A stretch of DNA of 64,000 bases from Rhodococcus sp. 4CII (lineage in GTDB: Bacteria; Actinomycetota; Actinomycetes; Mycobacteriales; Mycobacteriaceae): positions 2,666,001-2,730,000 of the forward strand of contig NZ_JACCFE010000002.1 in assembly GCF_014256275.1 (NCBI RefSeq), given 5' to 3'. The notes under the pieces were generated by a model. The model was given only the letters and a program-made list of their open reading frames with translations. It ran no database searches and was not told the origin of the DNA. Position 1 is the stretch's first letter. Each line of letters starts with the position of its first letter. Below are positions 1-8,232 of this stretch, one piece after another. The translations under genes and the position numbers were made by a program.

Positions 1-260
1 GGAAACGGGTCGTAGAAGTGGTGCAACAACCGGCGCCACTCCTGATACTCCACCGATCCGCGGAACCCGTCCGTGTGGTCTTCCAGGGTGTCCCACTCGA
101 CGAGCAACAGGAAGCAATCGGGTCGTTCGAGACAACGCGACAGGCGCAGGCTCCGGAAACCGGGCATGCCGGCGATCATGTGCTTCGCCTGACCGAATGC
201 CGATTCGAATTCGGTAGCGACACCCGGTTTCACCTGCAGAATTGCGTGTTCGAGAATCAC
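1..260 (-). CDS. antibiotic biosynthesis monooxygenase (ABM) domain protein, C-terminus cut by window edge
   Basis: The minus-strand frame opens with GTG at 260 and runs off the left edge after about 86 residues. It begins VILEHAILQVKPG and continues with an MPGFRSLRLSR stretch, LLLVEW, and EYQEWRRLLHHFYDPF. That order is the usual ABM/dimeric alpha-beta barrel layout (strand, long helix, FRSLRL strand, LVEW strand, final helix). Members are heme-degrading or quinol-type monooxygenases, or proteins of unknown role; no substrate can be assigned. GGAGAAG lies about 14 bases upstream and an in-frame TAG precedes the GTG, so translation cannot start further upstream. Family assignment is fairly safe; function is open. 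Confidence 0.75.
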   Translation of the reverse strand, partial: MILEHAILQVKPGVATEFESAFGQAKHMIAGMPGFRSLRLSRCLERPDCFLLLVEWDTLEDHTDGFRGSVEYQEWRRLLHHFYDPF

Positions 261-611
261 CAGCGAATGCTAGCTTCTCCTTGCGCACCCAACTCGCCGC
301 TAAATACCTGTGTGGCGTGGATCACACCTTCACTCGGCGGCCGGCCGGCGGATCTACCATTTCCTGGCACCGGTACACACAACTCACACGGTGCCGAAGT
401 CGAGCCGGACAGCCGAAACCTCACTGCCCCAATACGTCCCGGCGAGGCCCGGCCGGAGCGCTACATGCACTCCGACCGGGCTGCTTCGGGTCGCCTACCG
501 CAACCGGCGCATTCCTTGGCGACCCCACGTCGTGTATTGGACTACGGCCGAATGGTTTTCGGAGACTTCGGAACCCGGGCGCCCCCGACGCGCGTGCGGG
601 CAGTGCGGCCC
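261..611. other. no supportable gene
   Basis: Open frames here on both strands are long only because the GC content is high. They are arginine- and proline-rich, have no family resemblance and no ribosome binding site. The stretch holds the presumed promoter of the ABM gene and the 3' flank of the next minus-strand gene; no clear -10/-35 pair or hairpin was seen. Confidence 0.5.
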
Positions 612-887
612 TCAGCCGAAACAGATCAGCATACCCACGACCGCTACCGCGATCAGCGAGGCGCCGCCGCAGATCAGCCACGCCTGCGTCGCGAGCTGCC
701 GCCACTGATCACACCGACCGTCCGCCTCCACGACCGCCAAGGGTCGAGAACTCGTATCGGACACTCGCGACTCCGAAAGGCGGCGGGCTTTCACGTCCGC
801 CCGTGCCGCCACACCGAACGAGACGGGGACCACCAGCAATGCAACCACCAGTAGCCCAACCATCGCGCCCATACCAGTCCCGAGCAT
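612..887 (-). CDS. small two-helix membrane protein, hypothetical
   Basis: I do not recognise a family. The 91-residue product starts MLGTGMGAMVGLLVV, with one hydrophobic helix at about residues 8-28 and a second near the C-terminus (ICGGASLIAVAVVGMLICF). A charged middle segment contains a QWRQLATQAW motif, so the likely form is a hairpin in the cytoplasmic membrane. The ATG at 887 is chosen because AAAGGAACGG sits just upstream; in-frame ATG codons further upstream lack a binding site. It lies on the same strand as a second small membrane protein upstream (1026-1166). Confidence 0.5.
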   Translation of the reverse strand: MLGTGMGAMVGLLVVALLVVPVSFGVAARADVKARRLSESRVSDTSSRPLAVVEADGRCDQWRQLATQAWLICGGASLIAVAVVGMLICFG

Positions 888-1025
888 TTTCCGTTCCTTT
901 CGCATCACACGGTCACCCGAACCCACGGGCACAACCGATCCCTGTCAGCTATATCGCCGCAGCGACGCCCGGTGTTGCATCCCGATAACCGCGGCACCGG
1001 CGACGGACCACATGTCGTGCGGGGT

Positions 1026-1166
1026 CTACACCCCGGGAATGGGGAATTTCCACATCGCCACGACCATCACGCCCATCACCAGTCCCGCCCATACAACGGT
1101 GCCAACAACACTGACACGCAACGTATGCAGTAGGTCGGCCCCCAGTTTCTTGCTGATTCGTGCCAT
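1026..1166 (-). CDS. very small single-helix membrane protein, hypothetical
   Basis: A 46-residue product starting MARISKKLGADLLHTLR with a single transmembrane helix (about residues 18-40) and ending WKFPIPGV. The ATG at 1166 follows a clean GAAGGAAG site 7 bases away. The frame stays open upstream to 1316, but that part is cysteine- and glycine-rich with no start signal. No family is recognised. The basic N-terminus and single helix suggest a small membrane-anchored peptide. It precedes the 612-887 membrane protein on the same strand, and the pair may be co-transcribed. Confidence 0.5.
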   Translation of the reverse strand: MARISKKLGADLLHTLRVSVVGTVVWAGLVMGVMVVAMWKFPIPGV

Positions 1167-1719
1167 GCCAGATCTTCCTTCACGTACAGGGTTTGGTTTA
1201 TCGGCCACGTCGATGACGGTGCACCACATATTTTCGACCAAACTCGGTACCCGCACAGCGGCCGATATACCTACACCCATACCCGCAATTGCTCCACCGC
1301 AGGTCCGACACCACACCCCGTTCCCGAATGTCGGGTTTCTCCACAGAAACCGATGTGTTAGACATCACACAATCGGTTCTAATTCCGGCCGGACGCGCTG
1401 CGGCAGAGCGACACCGGCGAACCGTGCTCGCACGCACGAATACATCGATTCCGAAATCGCACTTACCGGTCGGTAATTCGGGAGCGAAAATTAGTGCAAT
1501 GGCATGGATCACACTCGCTGGACTTCCGCGCTCCGGCTCGCCAAGATCACTATTACGCCGCTCGTCACGACGTGCAGGCTGTCCGTGTAGCGCCCCTGCC
1601 AGCTGATATCCATCGTTGGCGGGGGCTGCGCTTGGTTGCGCCACACGATGATCCCGCTCTTGAATTCCTCCACCCACGCGAGGCGCGGCACTGCCGCCGA
1701 CGCGAGGCCATTCTGGGAA
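1167..1719. other. intergenic stretch without a supported gene
   Basis: About 550 bases between the small membrane proteins and the CitE-like gene. Both strands carry overlapping open frames of 100-180 codons, but all are low-complexity Arg/Ala/Pro frames without start signals. No hairpin with a T-run and no repeat was noticed. Confidence 0.45.
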
Positions 1720-2505
1720 CTATCGGGACTGCAGAATTCTGCGGGCCCGCTCGGCGACCGGTAGATCCACGAATTCGCCGTCGGGAAGTTGCACCGCAGC
1801 TCCGCCTGCCCTCTCGAAGGCGCGCACGACTCGACGGGCCCAGTCGAGGTCGTCCTCGCGCGGGCCGAAGGCGGCATGAATGGTCGGCAACTGCGTGGGG
1901 TGAATTGCGGATTTGCCACCGAAGCCGAGAGAGCGCGCACCAGCCGCCTGCCTGGCAAGTCCGTCGGTGTCCCTCAGGTGCGGGTAGACGCTGTCGATGG
2001 GGGGTGCGATCCCGGCAGCCCGGGACGCGATGACGAGGTGGGATCTCACATACTGCAGAGGCGCGTCCCCATCGTCGACACCGAGGTCTTTCTGAAGGTC
2101 GATGCCGCCGAGGGCGAGATGTCGAACTCCGGGTACGGCAGCGATGGCGAGGGCGTTGGCAACACCCTTCGCGGTCTCGATTGCGCAGATCAAAGGCTTC
2201 GCGGGTGCCCGTTCCATCACCCAGCGCACGTCATCGGCCGATTCGACCTTCGGGATTCGAATGCCATGGGCGTGGGCCGCGACCGCAGCCAGGTCGTCGT
2301 CGGCGAGCGAGGTGCCGACTGCGTTGATTCGTACCCATGCGGGGTGAGCGGGAAGCGCGGCGGCGACGTGTGCGCGGGCGGCGGGCTTGTATTCGGGCGG
2401 GACCGCGTCCTCGAGATCGAGGATCACAGCGTCCGCGCCGGCTTCGAAGACCTTGCCGAGCAGTTTGTCGTTGTGCCCGGGCGCGAAGAGGTAACTTCGG
2501 ATCAT
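1720..2505 (-). CDS. HpcH/HpaI-CitE family CoA-ester lyase (citramalyl/malyl-CoA lyase-like)
   Basis: A 261-residue protein of the citrate lyase beta-subunit-like family: TIM-barrel aldolases that split beta-hydroxyacyl-CoA esters such as citramalyl-CoA or malyl-CoA using Mg2+. Visible family signatures are YLFAPGHNDKLLGKVFEAG at the N-terminus, ILDLEDAVP (metal/substrate region), RIPKVES, CAIETAKGV (acidic metal ligand) and GKSAIHPTQL near residue 205. Length is slightly short of the usual 270-300. It shares a TGATG stop/start overlap with the upstream CoA-transferase gene, so the two are translationally coupled: one would load CoA onto a dicarboxylate and the other cleave the thioester. Whether the substrate is citramalyl-CoA is inference from context. 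Confidence 0.85.
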   Translation of the reverse strand: MIRSYLFAPGHNDKLLGKVFEAGADAVILDLEDAVPPEYKPAARAHVAAALPAHPAWVRINAVGTSLADDDLAAVAAHAHGIRIPKVESADDVRWVMERAPAKPLICAIETAKGVANALAIAAVPGVRHLALGGIDLQKDLGVDDGDAPLQYVRSHLVIASRAAGIAPPIDSVYPHLRDTDGLARQAAGARSLGFGGKSAIHPTQLPTIHAAFGPREDDLDWARRVVRAFERAGGAAVQLPDGEFVDLPVAERARRILQSR

Positions 2506-3773
2506 CAGATAACACCTCTCTCGCGCAGGACCTCGATACTCGGGGCGTCCAAACCGAGTGTGTCACCATAGATTTGCGTGTTGTCCTGCCCGAGTCGGCG
2601 GCCGGGGAATCGGATGGCGCCGGGAGTGCCGAGCATGCGGAGCATGAGGTTCTGCATCTTCAGGGGGCCGAGATCCTCGTCCTCGACTGTGGTGATCGTG
2701 TCGCGGGCAATGACGTGCGGGTCGTTCATCAACTGCTCGACGTCGTAGATGGGTGCGAGTGCGGCGCCGACGCGATCGAACTCGGCGACCACCTCGTCGA
2801 GTGGGCGGGCGGCGATCCATTTGCCGACCGCCTCGTCGAGGAGGTCGCCGTTACGGCTGCGTTCACCGGCGGACGCGAACCACGGTTCGTCCACCAGATC
2901 CGCTCGTCCCACCAGACGCATGACCCGTTCGGCGACGGAGGTGGCACTGGCCGAGATCGCCACCCACCGGTCGTCCTTGGTCAGGAACGTGTTGCGGGGA
3001 GCATTGTTGGGCGAGCGGTTGCCATGCCGGCCGGCGATCGTGCCGAGTTGGTCGAAGGCGGTGGGTCCGGGGCCGAGGATCCCGACGAGGGGTTCGAGGA
3101 GCGAGAGGTCGATCACCTGCCCGTGCCCGTCGCCCTCGGGGCTGTTGCGGTGAAGCAGGGCGGTGACCACACCGAACGCGCCGGTGATGCCGGCTACGCC
3201 GTCGGCGAGGCCGAACGGGGGCAGTGTCGGCGGGCGGGCTTCCTCGCCGGTCTGGTGCGCGAATCCGCTCATCGCCTCGGCGAGGGTGCCGAAGGCGCGA
3301 CGGTGGGCATAGGGGCCGTCCTGGCCGAAGCCGGTGACACGCAATGTGATCAACCCCGGGTTGATGTCACTCAGCCGGTCCGGCCCCAGTCCCCACTTCT
3401 CCAGCACGCCGGGGCGGAAGTTCTCGACGAGCACGTCGGCGTCTACGAGGAGATCCCGCAGGAGCTGTTGGCCTTCGGGTGTGCCGAGATCGAGGGTGAT
3501 GCACCGTTTGTTGCGTGAAATGACTTTCCACCACAGGCCGTGGCCGTTCTTGTCGGCTCCGTGGGAGCGGGCGGGGTCACCCGTCGGGTGCTCGACCTTG
3601 ATCACCTCGGCCCCGAAATCGCCGAGGAGCATGGCGGTGATCGGTGCGGCGTAGACGGTGCTGATGTCGAGGACGCGGACCCCGTGCAGCGGGCCGGGGC
3701 TCGGCGATGCTGCACCGTCGGGGTTTCCCGCGGAAGGTGCGGTGGGGGCGGCGTCGTGCGGGTACACAGTCAT
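2505..3773 (-). CDS. CaiB/BaiF family (class III) CoA-transferase
   Basis: The 422-residue protein has the family opening LHGVRVLDISTVYAAPITAM, then LLGDFGAEVIKVEHP, NFRPGVLEKWGL (residues 118-128), and GFGQDGPYAHRRAFG followed by LAEAMSG. Class III transferases move CoA between carboxylic acids in the cytosol. The sequence shows the RxFGTLAEAM form rather than the common PAYD form, so I do not assign the catalytic aspartate. A Pro/Ala-rich 28-residue N-terminal extension precedes the domain. ATG at 3773 follows GAGGA. The gene is coupled to the CitE-like lyase downstream and divergent from the LysR gene. Together they resemble itaconate or citramalate catabolic pairs, but no itaconyl-CoA hydratase lies nearby. 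Confidence 0.88.
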   Translation of the reverse strand: MTVYPHDAAPTAPSAGNPDGAASPSPGPLHGVRVLDISTVYAAPITAMLLGDFGAEVIKVEHPTGDPARSHGADKNGHGLWWKVISRNKRCITLDLGTPEGQQLLRDLLVDADVLVENFRPGVLEKWGLGPDRLSDINPGLITLRVTGFGQDGPYAHRRAFGTLAEAMSGFAHQTGEEARPPTLPPFGLADGVAGITGAFGVVTALLHRNSPEGDGHGQVIDLSLLEPLVGILGPGPTAFDQLGTIAGRHGNRSPNNAPRNTFLTKDDRWVAISASATSVAERVMRLVGRADLVDEPWFASAGERSRNGDLLDEAVGKWIAARPLDEVVAEFDRVGAALAPIYDVEQLMNDPHVIARDTITTVEDEDLGPLKMQNLMLRMLGTPGAIRFPGRRLGQDNTQIYGDTLGLDAPSIEVLRERGVI

Positions 3774-3921
3774 GGGCTGTCCTCGGCGTTGTCGAGAGCG
3801 ATGGGGGCAGGGCGAAATGGTTCTCCGCGTGGCGCGGTCTCCAACCTTTCACCGTCTTGAGTGAAGTACAATCACAACTATCTTGACTCCCTTTAACTTC
3901 TTCTAAAGGCAGGTGGCGGGC
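3774..3921. promoter_or_regulatory. divergent promoter region with an inverted repeat overlapping the lysR leader
   Basis: Between the CoA-transferase and LysR genes. The inverted repeat CCTTTA-N8-TAAAGG (3890-3909) overlaps the LysR ribosome binding site, where an autorepressor would bind. The core TTTA-N8-TAAA resembles TTTA-N7-TAAA at 6228-6242 upstream of the carrier gene. TTGACT at 3884 could be a -35 element. That LysR binds here is inference. Confidence 0.55.
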
Positions 3922-4842
3922 ATGCTCGACACGACGAGGATGTTCACGCTGTGCGAGGTCGCCAAACACGGCTCCATCACCGCGGCCGCCGCAGCGCTCG
4001 GCTACACCACCTCAGCGGTCTCGCAGCAGATCACCAAGCTCGAGAAGGAAGCCGGGCAGCCGCTGCTGGAACGGCACGCGCGGGGGATCATGCTCACCGA
4101 TGCCGGCCGCTCGATCGTCAAACACACCGAACGGATCATCGTCGAACTCGACGCCGCGGACGCCGAGCTCGCGGAGATCCGCGGCCTGCGGGCGGGAATG
4201 CTGGCGATCGGAACCTTCCCCACCGCCGGATCGACGCTGCTGCCGCTGGTCGTCAAGGAATTCAAGACCCATCATCCCGGCATCGACTTACGCGTCCTCA
4301 GTGGACGATTCGCGCAACTGGTCGAGTCGCTGCGCCGCCGGGAGACGGAATTGTCGCTGCTGTGGGATTACGAGTGGAATCGGATCGACGATCCCCTGCT
4401 GACCTACCACCACCTGATGAACGATCCGACGCTGCTGTTGGTGTCGGAAAAACACCGGCTCGCCGATCGGAAGTCGATCAGGATCACCGAACTGCGGGAC
4501 GAATCCTGGGTGGTGCGCGCCGACGACCACCCGGTGGCCCACACCCTCGAACGGCTGTGCCAGGAAGGCGGATTCACGCCACGGACGAGTTTCCTCGCCC
4601 ACGACTACGGTGAGGTTCAGGCGATGGTGGGAGTCGAGCTGGGGGTTGCCATCGCACCGCGACTGGCCGTTCTCAATCCCCGCCCCGATGTCCGGTCCAT
4701 CCCGCTCGCCACCCGCTCTCCGCAGCGTCGCATCCTGGTGGCGCACCTGACCGAGCGGCGGCTGAGCCCGGCCGCTCAGGAAGCCATCACGCAGTGTATG
4801 GCGGCGGCCCGGCGCCTCGAGGAGGGTTTCGCCGACGTCTAG
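3922..4842 (+). CDS. LysR-family transcriptional regulator
   Basis: A 306-residue LysR-type regulator starting MLDTTRMFTLCEVAKHGS. The winged helix-turn-helix covers about residues 1-60 (TAAAAALGYTTSAVSQQITKLE). The effector domain (about 90-295) opens with the typical GMLAIGTFPTAGSTLLP. ATG at 3922 is preferred over an in-frame GTG at 3913 because AGGTGG precedes it. It is transcribed away from the CoA-transferase and lyase genes and converges on the PrpF-like gene 17 bases downstream, so it probably controls the organic-acid locus on both sides. The inducer is unknown, perhaps the transported dicarboxylate. Confidence 0.9.
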   Translation: MLDTTRMFTLCEVAKHGSITAAAAALGYTTSAVSQQITKLEKEAGQPLLERHARGIMLTDAGRSIVKHTERIIVELDAADAELAEIRGLRAGMLAIGTFPTAGSTLLPLVVKEFKTHHPGIDLRVLSGRFAQLVESLRRRETELSLLWDYEWNRIDDPLLTYHHLMNDPTLLLVSEKHRLADRKSIRITELRDESWVVRADDHPVAHTLERLCQEGGFTPRTSFLAHDYGEVQAMVGVELGVAIAPRLAVLNPRPDVRSIPLATRSPQRRILVAHLTERRLSPAAQEAITQCMAAARRLEEGFADV

Positions 4843-4859
4843 GACTCCGGGTCGACCGG

Positions 4860-5993
4860 TTACCGAGCAGACCCCGCCAGCACGGCGGCGGGAGAGGCGA
4901 CGAAGAGTTCGGCGGCAGCGATACGCCGTGCCGCCCGGTGCAGCGAGACTGCCTTCACCACCCCGTCGGGCGAGGTGGTGAGGTCGATGTCGAGAACCCC
5001 CGCGGCCGTCCCCAGGCGCAGCGATCCGGGCCATCGCACGTGGGCGTTGTCGGCCACCACTCCCCCGGCCACGGTGGCGGCGGCAGCAACGGCGACTGCC
5101 GAGGTCAGCCCGATCGCGGGATGGGGTGCGAGCATCGAGAGCATCCGCACCGAGATGTCGTAGTCCTCTCCGGCGACGTCGATGCCCGCGCTGGTGCGAT
5201 AGTCCCGCGGCGGACCGACCACGCCGACCTTCGGAATTGCATGGGAGATCGGGTCACCGGGCTTGCTCAGTCCCATCCGCAGGGACGATTCCCGCCGCAG
5301 GGCCATGAGAATGTCGAGATGTTCGGATATCTCCGAATTGCTTTCTGCCCCGGTGAGCCCCAGATCCGCGGCATCGAACAACGCAGCGGGCGCGCCCGCG
5401 ACGACCATGGTGCCCCGGTAGCGGGACCTCCCGAGCGCGATCGAATCGGACGCCGAACCGGTGGGCAGCAGAGCGGCACCGGACGTGAGGTCGGTGAAGG
5501 TCAGCGAGACCGGAACGCCGAGCGCGCTCGTCCCCGGGACGGCCGCGCCGCCTTCGGTTGGGACCATCCCGCCCGGGGTGGCGATCTCGGCGGTCAGGAT
5601 TGCGCCGGTGTTGGTGTTGCGCATCCGCACGGTGGTCGTCGTGCTGTCGACGGGGACGAGTCCGGACTGCAGCGCATACAACCCGATCGCGGTGGCGCAG
5701 TTTCCACAGTTGCTGCCCCATTCCACCCGTCGGTCGCCGATCGCCACCTGTGCGAACAGGTACTCGACGTCGATGCCGGATTCCCCGGATCGCCGCACGA
5801 TCGCGGCTTTGGACGTGGTCGAACTGCCGCCGCCCACGCCGTCGAGCTGACGGGGATCGCCCGAGCCGAAGGCGGAGGTGAGAATGGCGTCGAGCCCGCC
5901 CGCCTCCTCGAGCAGAGGGTCGACATCAACCGCGTTGAAGAGCCAGCACTTGCTGGTGCCCCCTCGCATCCAGGTTCCACGGAGTGTGAACAC
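4860..5993 (-). CDS. PrpF-family isomerase (2-methylaconitate cis-trans isomerase / oxalomesaconate tautomerase-like)
   Basis: The 377-residue protein shows PrpF family marks: TWMRGGTSKCWLF at the N-terminus, GVGGGSSTTSKAAIV with the conserved lysine, and SNCGNCATAIG with the cysteine thought to act in proton transfer. PrpF proteins shift double bonds in small unsaturated tri- or dicarboxylates in a diaminopimelate-epimerase-like fold. GTG at 5993 is chosen: GAAAGGCGG lies upstream, and the product then starts VFTLRGTWMRGG as in relatives. No acnD or methylcitrate gene is nearby; instead it is divergent from a dicarboxylate carrier. That suggests a catabolic tautomerase for an imported unsaturated acid rather than a propionate-pathway role. 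Exact substrate unknown. Confidence 0.85.
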   Translation of the reverse strand: MFTLRGTWMRGGTSKCWLFNAVDVDPLLEEAGGLDAILTSAFGSGDPRQLDGVGGGSSTTSKAAIVRRSGESGIDVEYLFAQVAIGDRRVEWGSNCGNCATAIGLYALQSGLVPVDSTTTTVRMRNTNTGAILTAEIATPGGMVPTEGGAAVPGTSALGVPVSLTFTDLTSGAALLPTGSASDSIALGRSRYRGTMVVAGAPAALFDAADLGLTGAESNSEISEHLDILMALRRESSLRMGLSKPGDPISHAIPKVGVVGPPRDYRTSAGIDVAGEDYDISVRMLSMLAPHPAIGLTSAVAVAAAATVAGGVVADNAHVRWPGSLRLGTAAGVLDIDLTTSPDGVVKAVSLHRAARRIAAAELFVASPAAVLAGSAR

Positions 5994-6324
5994 CGTTCGG
6001 CCGCCTTTCGTTCGTGACGAAGTGTGAGGCACCGCCGAAGGCTCTGATCGGGTAGAGGAACTGAATCTCCAGCGGTGACAGCTCAAGCCTGCGCCACCCC
6101 AGGTTGGAGCACAATTACGAAAGTATCGACATCCCTTAAGAGCTACTTAAATGTCGAGGGCATCCGGACGCTGCGGGCGGCCAGGACGACAGGCAGGCCA
6201 CCACCCCGACCCACAAGGCAGTCCGACTTTAGCTGAACTAAACCCCCGGCTAGAAACTCGACATTGTTCTGAAGAACGGTCGTCTCTAACGTGATGTAGG
6301 CCATGATCGACGAGAGGATGTGAC
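5994..6324. promoter_or_regulatory. divergent promoter region, PrpF-like gene / carrier operon
   Basis: About 330 bases without a gene. It contains the inverted repeat TTTAG-N5-CTAAA at 6228-6242, which fits the LysR T-N11-A pattern and resembles the repeat in front of the LysR gene. AT-rich patches near 6130-6155 (CTTAAG, ACTTAAAT) stand out against the GC-rich surroundings and may hold promoter elements. No mapped promoter can be claimed. Confidence 0.5.
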
Positions 6325-6459
6325 ATGCGAATCCCGAGCCAGTCGCCCGACAGCGAACGTGTCGGTCGGAAGTCGCGAGCCCTGCGAGTTCCTTCAACAG
6401 GAACAGCCGTCGACCCGGCAGGCGCTCCTGCCGCACTGCAAGCGAAAGAACGACCATGA
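6325..6459 (+). CDS. 44-codon leader ORF overlapping the carrier start
   Basis: ATG at 6325 follows a good GAGAGGATG site, and the frame runs 44 codons to a TGA that overlaps the carrier ATG in an ATGA junction (6456-6459). The product begins MRIPSQSPDSERVGRK and is basic and Ser/Pro-rich, with no recognised domain. The carrier has only a poor binding site of its own (GAAAGAACG), so the leader probably couples its translation. It may be a true small protein or only a translated leader. A similar arrangement precedes the amino-acid permease at 13010. Confidence 0.55.
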   Translation: MRIPSQSPDSERVGRKSRALRVPSTGTAVDPAGAPAALQAKERP

Positions 6460-7838
6460 CCTCCATTGAGATAGTCCCCCTGATCGCTCTGGTCGCGATG
6501 TTCGTGATCGCCACGATCTTCCCCATCAACATCGGAATCCTCGGCTTCATCGGCGCATTCCTCGTCGGCGCCTTCGCTCTCGGCTACGACGACAAGGAAA
6601 TACTGGAGGCGTTCCCGAGTTCGATCGTCCTGACGATCATCGGCGTCACCTACTTCTTCGGCATGGCCAAGAGGAACGGCACGATCGATCTCCTCGTCAA
6701 TGCCTGCATTCGCGCGGTCGGCGGCCGGACGGTCGTCGTTCCCTGGGTGTTCTTCTTCTCCGCGTCGGTACTGACCGCGTTGGGTACGTTCAGTCCGGCT
6801 GCGGTGGCGCTGATCTCGCCCGCCGCGATGTCCTTTGCCGCCCGCACCCGGATGAGCCCGCTCGTGATGGGCATCCTGACGATCAACGGCGCACACGCCG
6901 GCGCATTTTCACCCATCTCGGTCTCCGGTGTCCTCGTCACCGACATCGTCAAGTCCAGCGGTCTGTCGATCCCTCCGTGGACGCTGTTCTTCGCCAGCTA
7001 CGGCATCAACCTGCTGCTGTCGGTGCTGACCGTCGTCGGATACTCGGTTCTCGCCCGAGTGCGGGATCTGGAGTACACCGCCACCGGCACCAGCGACGGA
7101 ACCGTCGGTGCACCAACGAATCCCACCGGAGGCACGGCACCCGACTGGGCACCGGCCGGCGGTGCGGGCACGTCCGGCGGGACGCAGGTGCTCACCCGTG
7201 AGCGCAGGTCGACGAGCATCGTTCCGGACGCGGCCCCCGTGACCGCCGTCCAGAAACTCACCCTCGTCCTCATCGCGGCTGTCCTCGTCCTGGTGCTGGT
7301 CCTGCACCTGCCGATCAGCTTCGTCGCCATTGCTGCCGGGGCGATTCTCGCCTTCACCGACCTGTCGAAGCAGAACGAGGCCATCGCCGGCATCAGCTGG
7401 TCCACCGTTCTGCTCGTCGCCGGAATGGTCACCTACATCTCGGTGATGGAGGGCATGGGCACCATCGATCATCTCGCCCAGATGGCGATCACCGTCGGCG
7501 CGCCGCTGTTGGTCGCGTTCGTCCTCTGCTACGTCATCGGAGTCACGTCGGCATTCGCATCGTCGACCGCACTGCTCACCGCCATCATTCCCCTCGCCCT
7601 GCCGCTCCTGCAGACCGGCGCGCTCCCCGTCGTCGGTGTCGTCGCCGCCCTGGCCATTTCGGCGACCGTCGTCGACGTATCCCCGTTCTCGACCAACGGC
7701 GCGCTCGTTCTCGCCAGCGCCCAGAACATCGAGCGGCCCGCCTTCTACCGCCAACTCCTGCTCAACGCGGGCATCGTCGTCGCCGTCGCACCGGCGCTCT
7801 GCTGGCTCATCCTGGTCGTCGCCCCGGCGCTGTTCTAG
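6456..7838 (+). CDS. MatC/SLC13-type dicarboxylate carrier
   Basis: A 460-residue, very hydrophobic protein with about 11-12 predicted membrane helices in two halves. Residues 210-255 form a Gly/Thr/Pro-rich cytoplasmic linker. The N-terminal half (NIGILGFIGAFLVGAF, GVTYFFGMAKRNGT, GTFSPAAVALISPAAM) matches the MatC N-terminal domain; the C-terminal half (FASSTALLTAIIPLALPL, VDVSPFSTNGAL) matches the ion-transporter core. Family members import malonate, succinate or related dicarboxylates with a cation. It is divergent from the PrpF-like isomerase and followed by a strong terminator. The likely role is uptake of the acid processed by the isomerase, CoA-transferase and lyase; substrate is inferred. 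Confidence 0.88.
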   Translation: MTSIEIVPLIALVAMFVIATIFPINIGILGFIGAFLVGAFALGYDDKEILEAFPSSIVLTIIGVTYFFGMAKRNGTIDLLVNACIRAVGGRTVVVPWVFFFSASVLTALGTFSPAAVALISPAAMSFAARTRMSPLVMGILTINGAHAGAFSPISVSGVLVTDIVKSSGLSIPPWTLFFASYGINLLLSVLTVVGYSVLARVRDLEYTATGTSDGTVGAPTNPTGGTAPDWAPAGGAGTSGGTQVLTRERRSTSIVPDAAPVTAVQKLTLVLIAAVLVLVLVLHLPISFVAIAAGAILAFTDLSKQNEAIAGISWSTVLLVAGMVTYISVMEGMGTIDHLAQMAITVGAPLLVAFVLCYVIGVTSAFASSTALLTAIIPLALPLLQTGALPVVGVVAALAISATVVDVSPFSTNGALVLASAQNIERPAFYRQLLLNAGIVVAVAPALCWLILVVAPALF

Positions 7839-7853
7839 GAACAAGCGAAGACC

Positions 7854-7885
7854 GCGACCGCCACCCCACCCGGGGTGGCGGTCGC
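7854..7885 (+). terminator. strong hairpin terminator after the carrier gene
   Basis: Perfect 14-base arms, GCGACCGCCACCCC and its complement, around an ACCC loop, starting 16 bases after the carrier stop. No T-run follows, as is common for actinobacterial terminators. Confidence 0.75.
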
Positions 7886-8232
7886 ATGCGTGTGCGAGGT
7901 CTCCCGACCACCGACGGGCCGACAGGCGTATGTGCCGGTGGCGGTGGCGTGGACGCACCCACCGCCCCAGTCATTCAGAGTCACGCAGACTTGGCGCGCT
8001 GGAACAACCCGATCGACGCGCATCGCCGTCCGGCGCCTCGCTCCTTCGCGCCGCCCTGCTCGCCGATGACGAACTGCACGCCCGGCTCAGGGGAGACCGA
8101 CCACATCCGTAGACAGCACGGGTGTGTTTGCGCGGCGAACGCCGGCGGTTTCGGCGTCGTAGACCTCGACGCCGAAGGCCAGTTAGGTGCCGGCCGGCTC
8201 GTCGAACCGCACCCCTCACGATGGCGTGGCAG
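7886..8232. other. no supportable gene
   Basis: Between the carrier terminator and the end of the TetR gene. A plus-strand open frame through this stretch runs into sequence antisense to the TetR gene and lacks start signals. Nothing else was seen. Confidence 0.5.

Noticed and set aside
18..854. A long plus-strand frame at the left edge
   Set aside because: It is antisense to the ABM gene and the small membrane protein, both of which have better start sites and composition.
2505..3773. Assigning the CaiB enzyme as itaconate CoA-transferase
   Set aside because: No itaconyl-CoA hydratase gene is present in the locus, and the active-site region differs from the PAYD form, so a specific substrate is not claimed.
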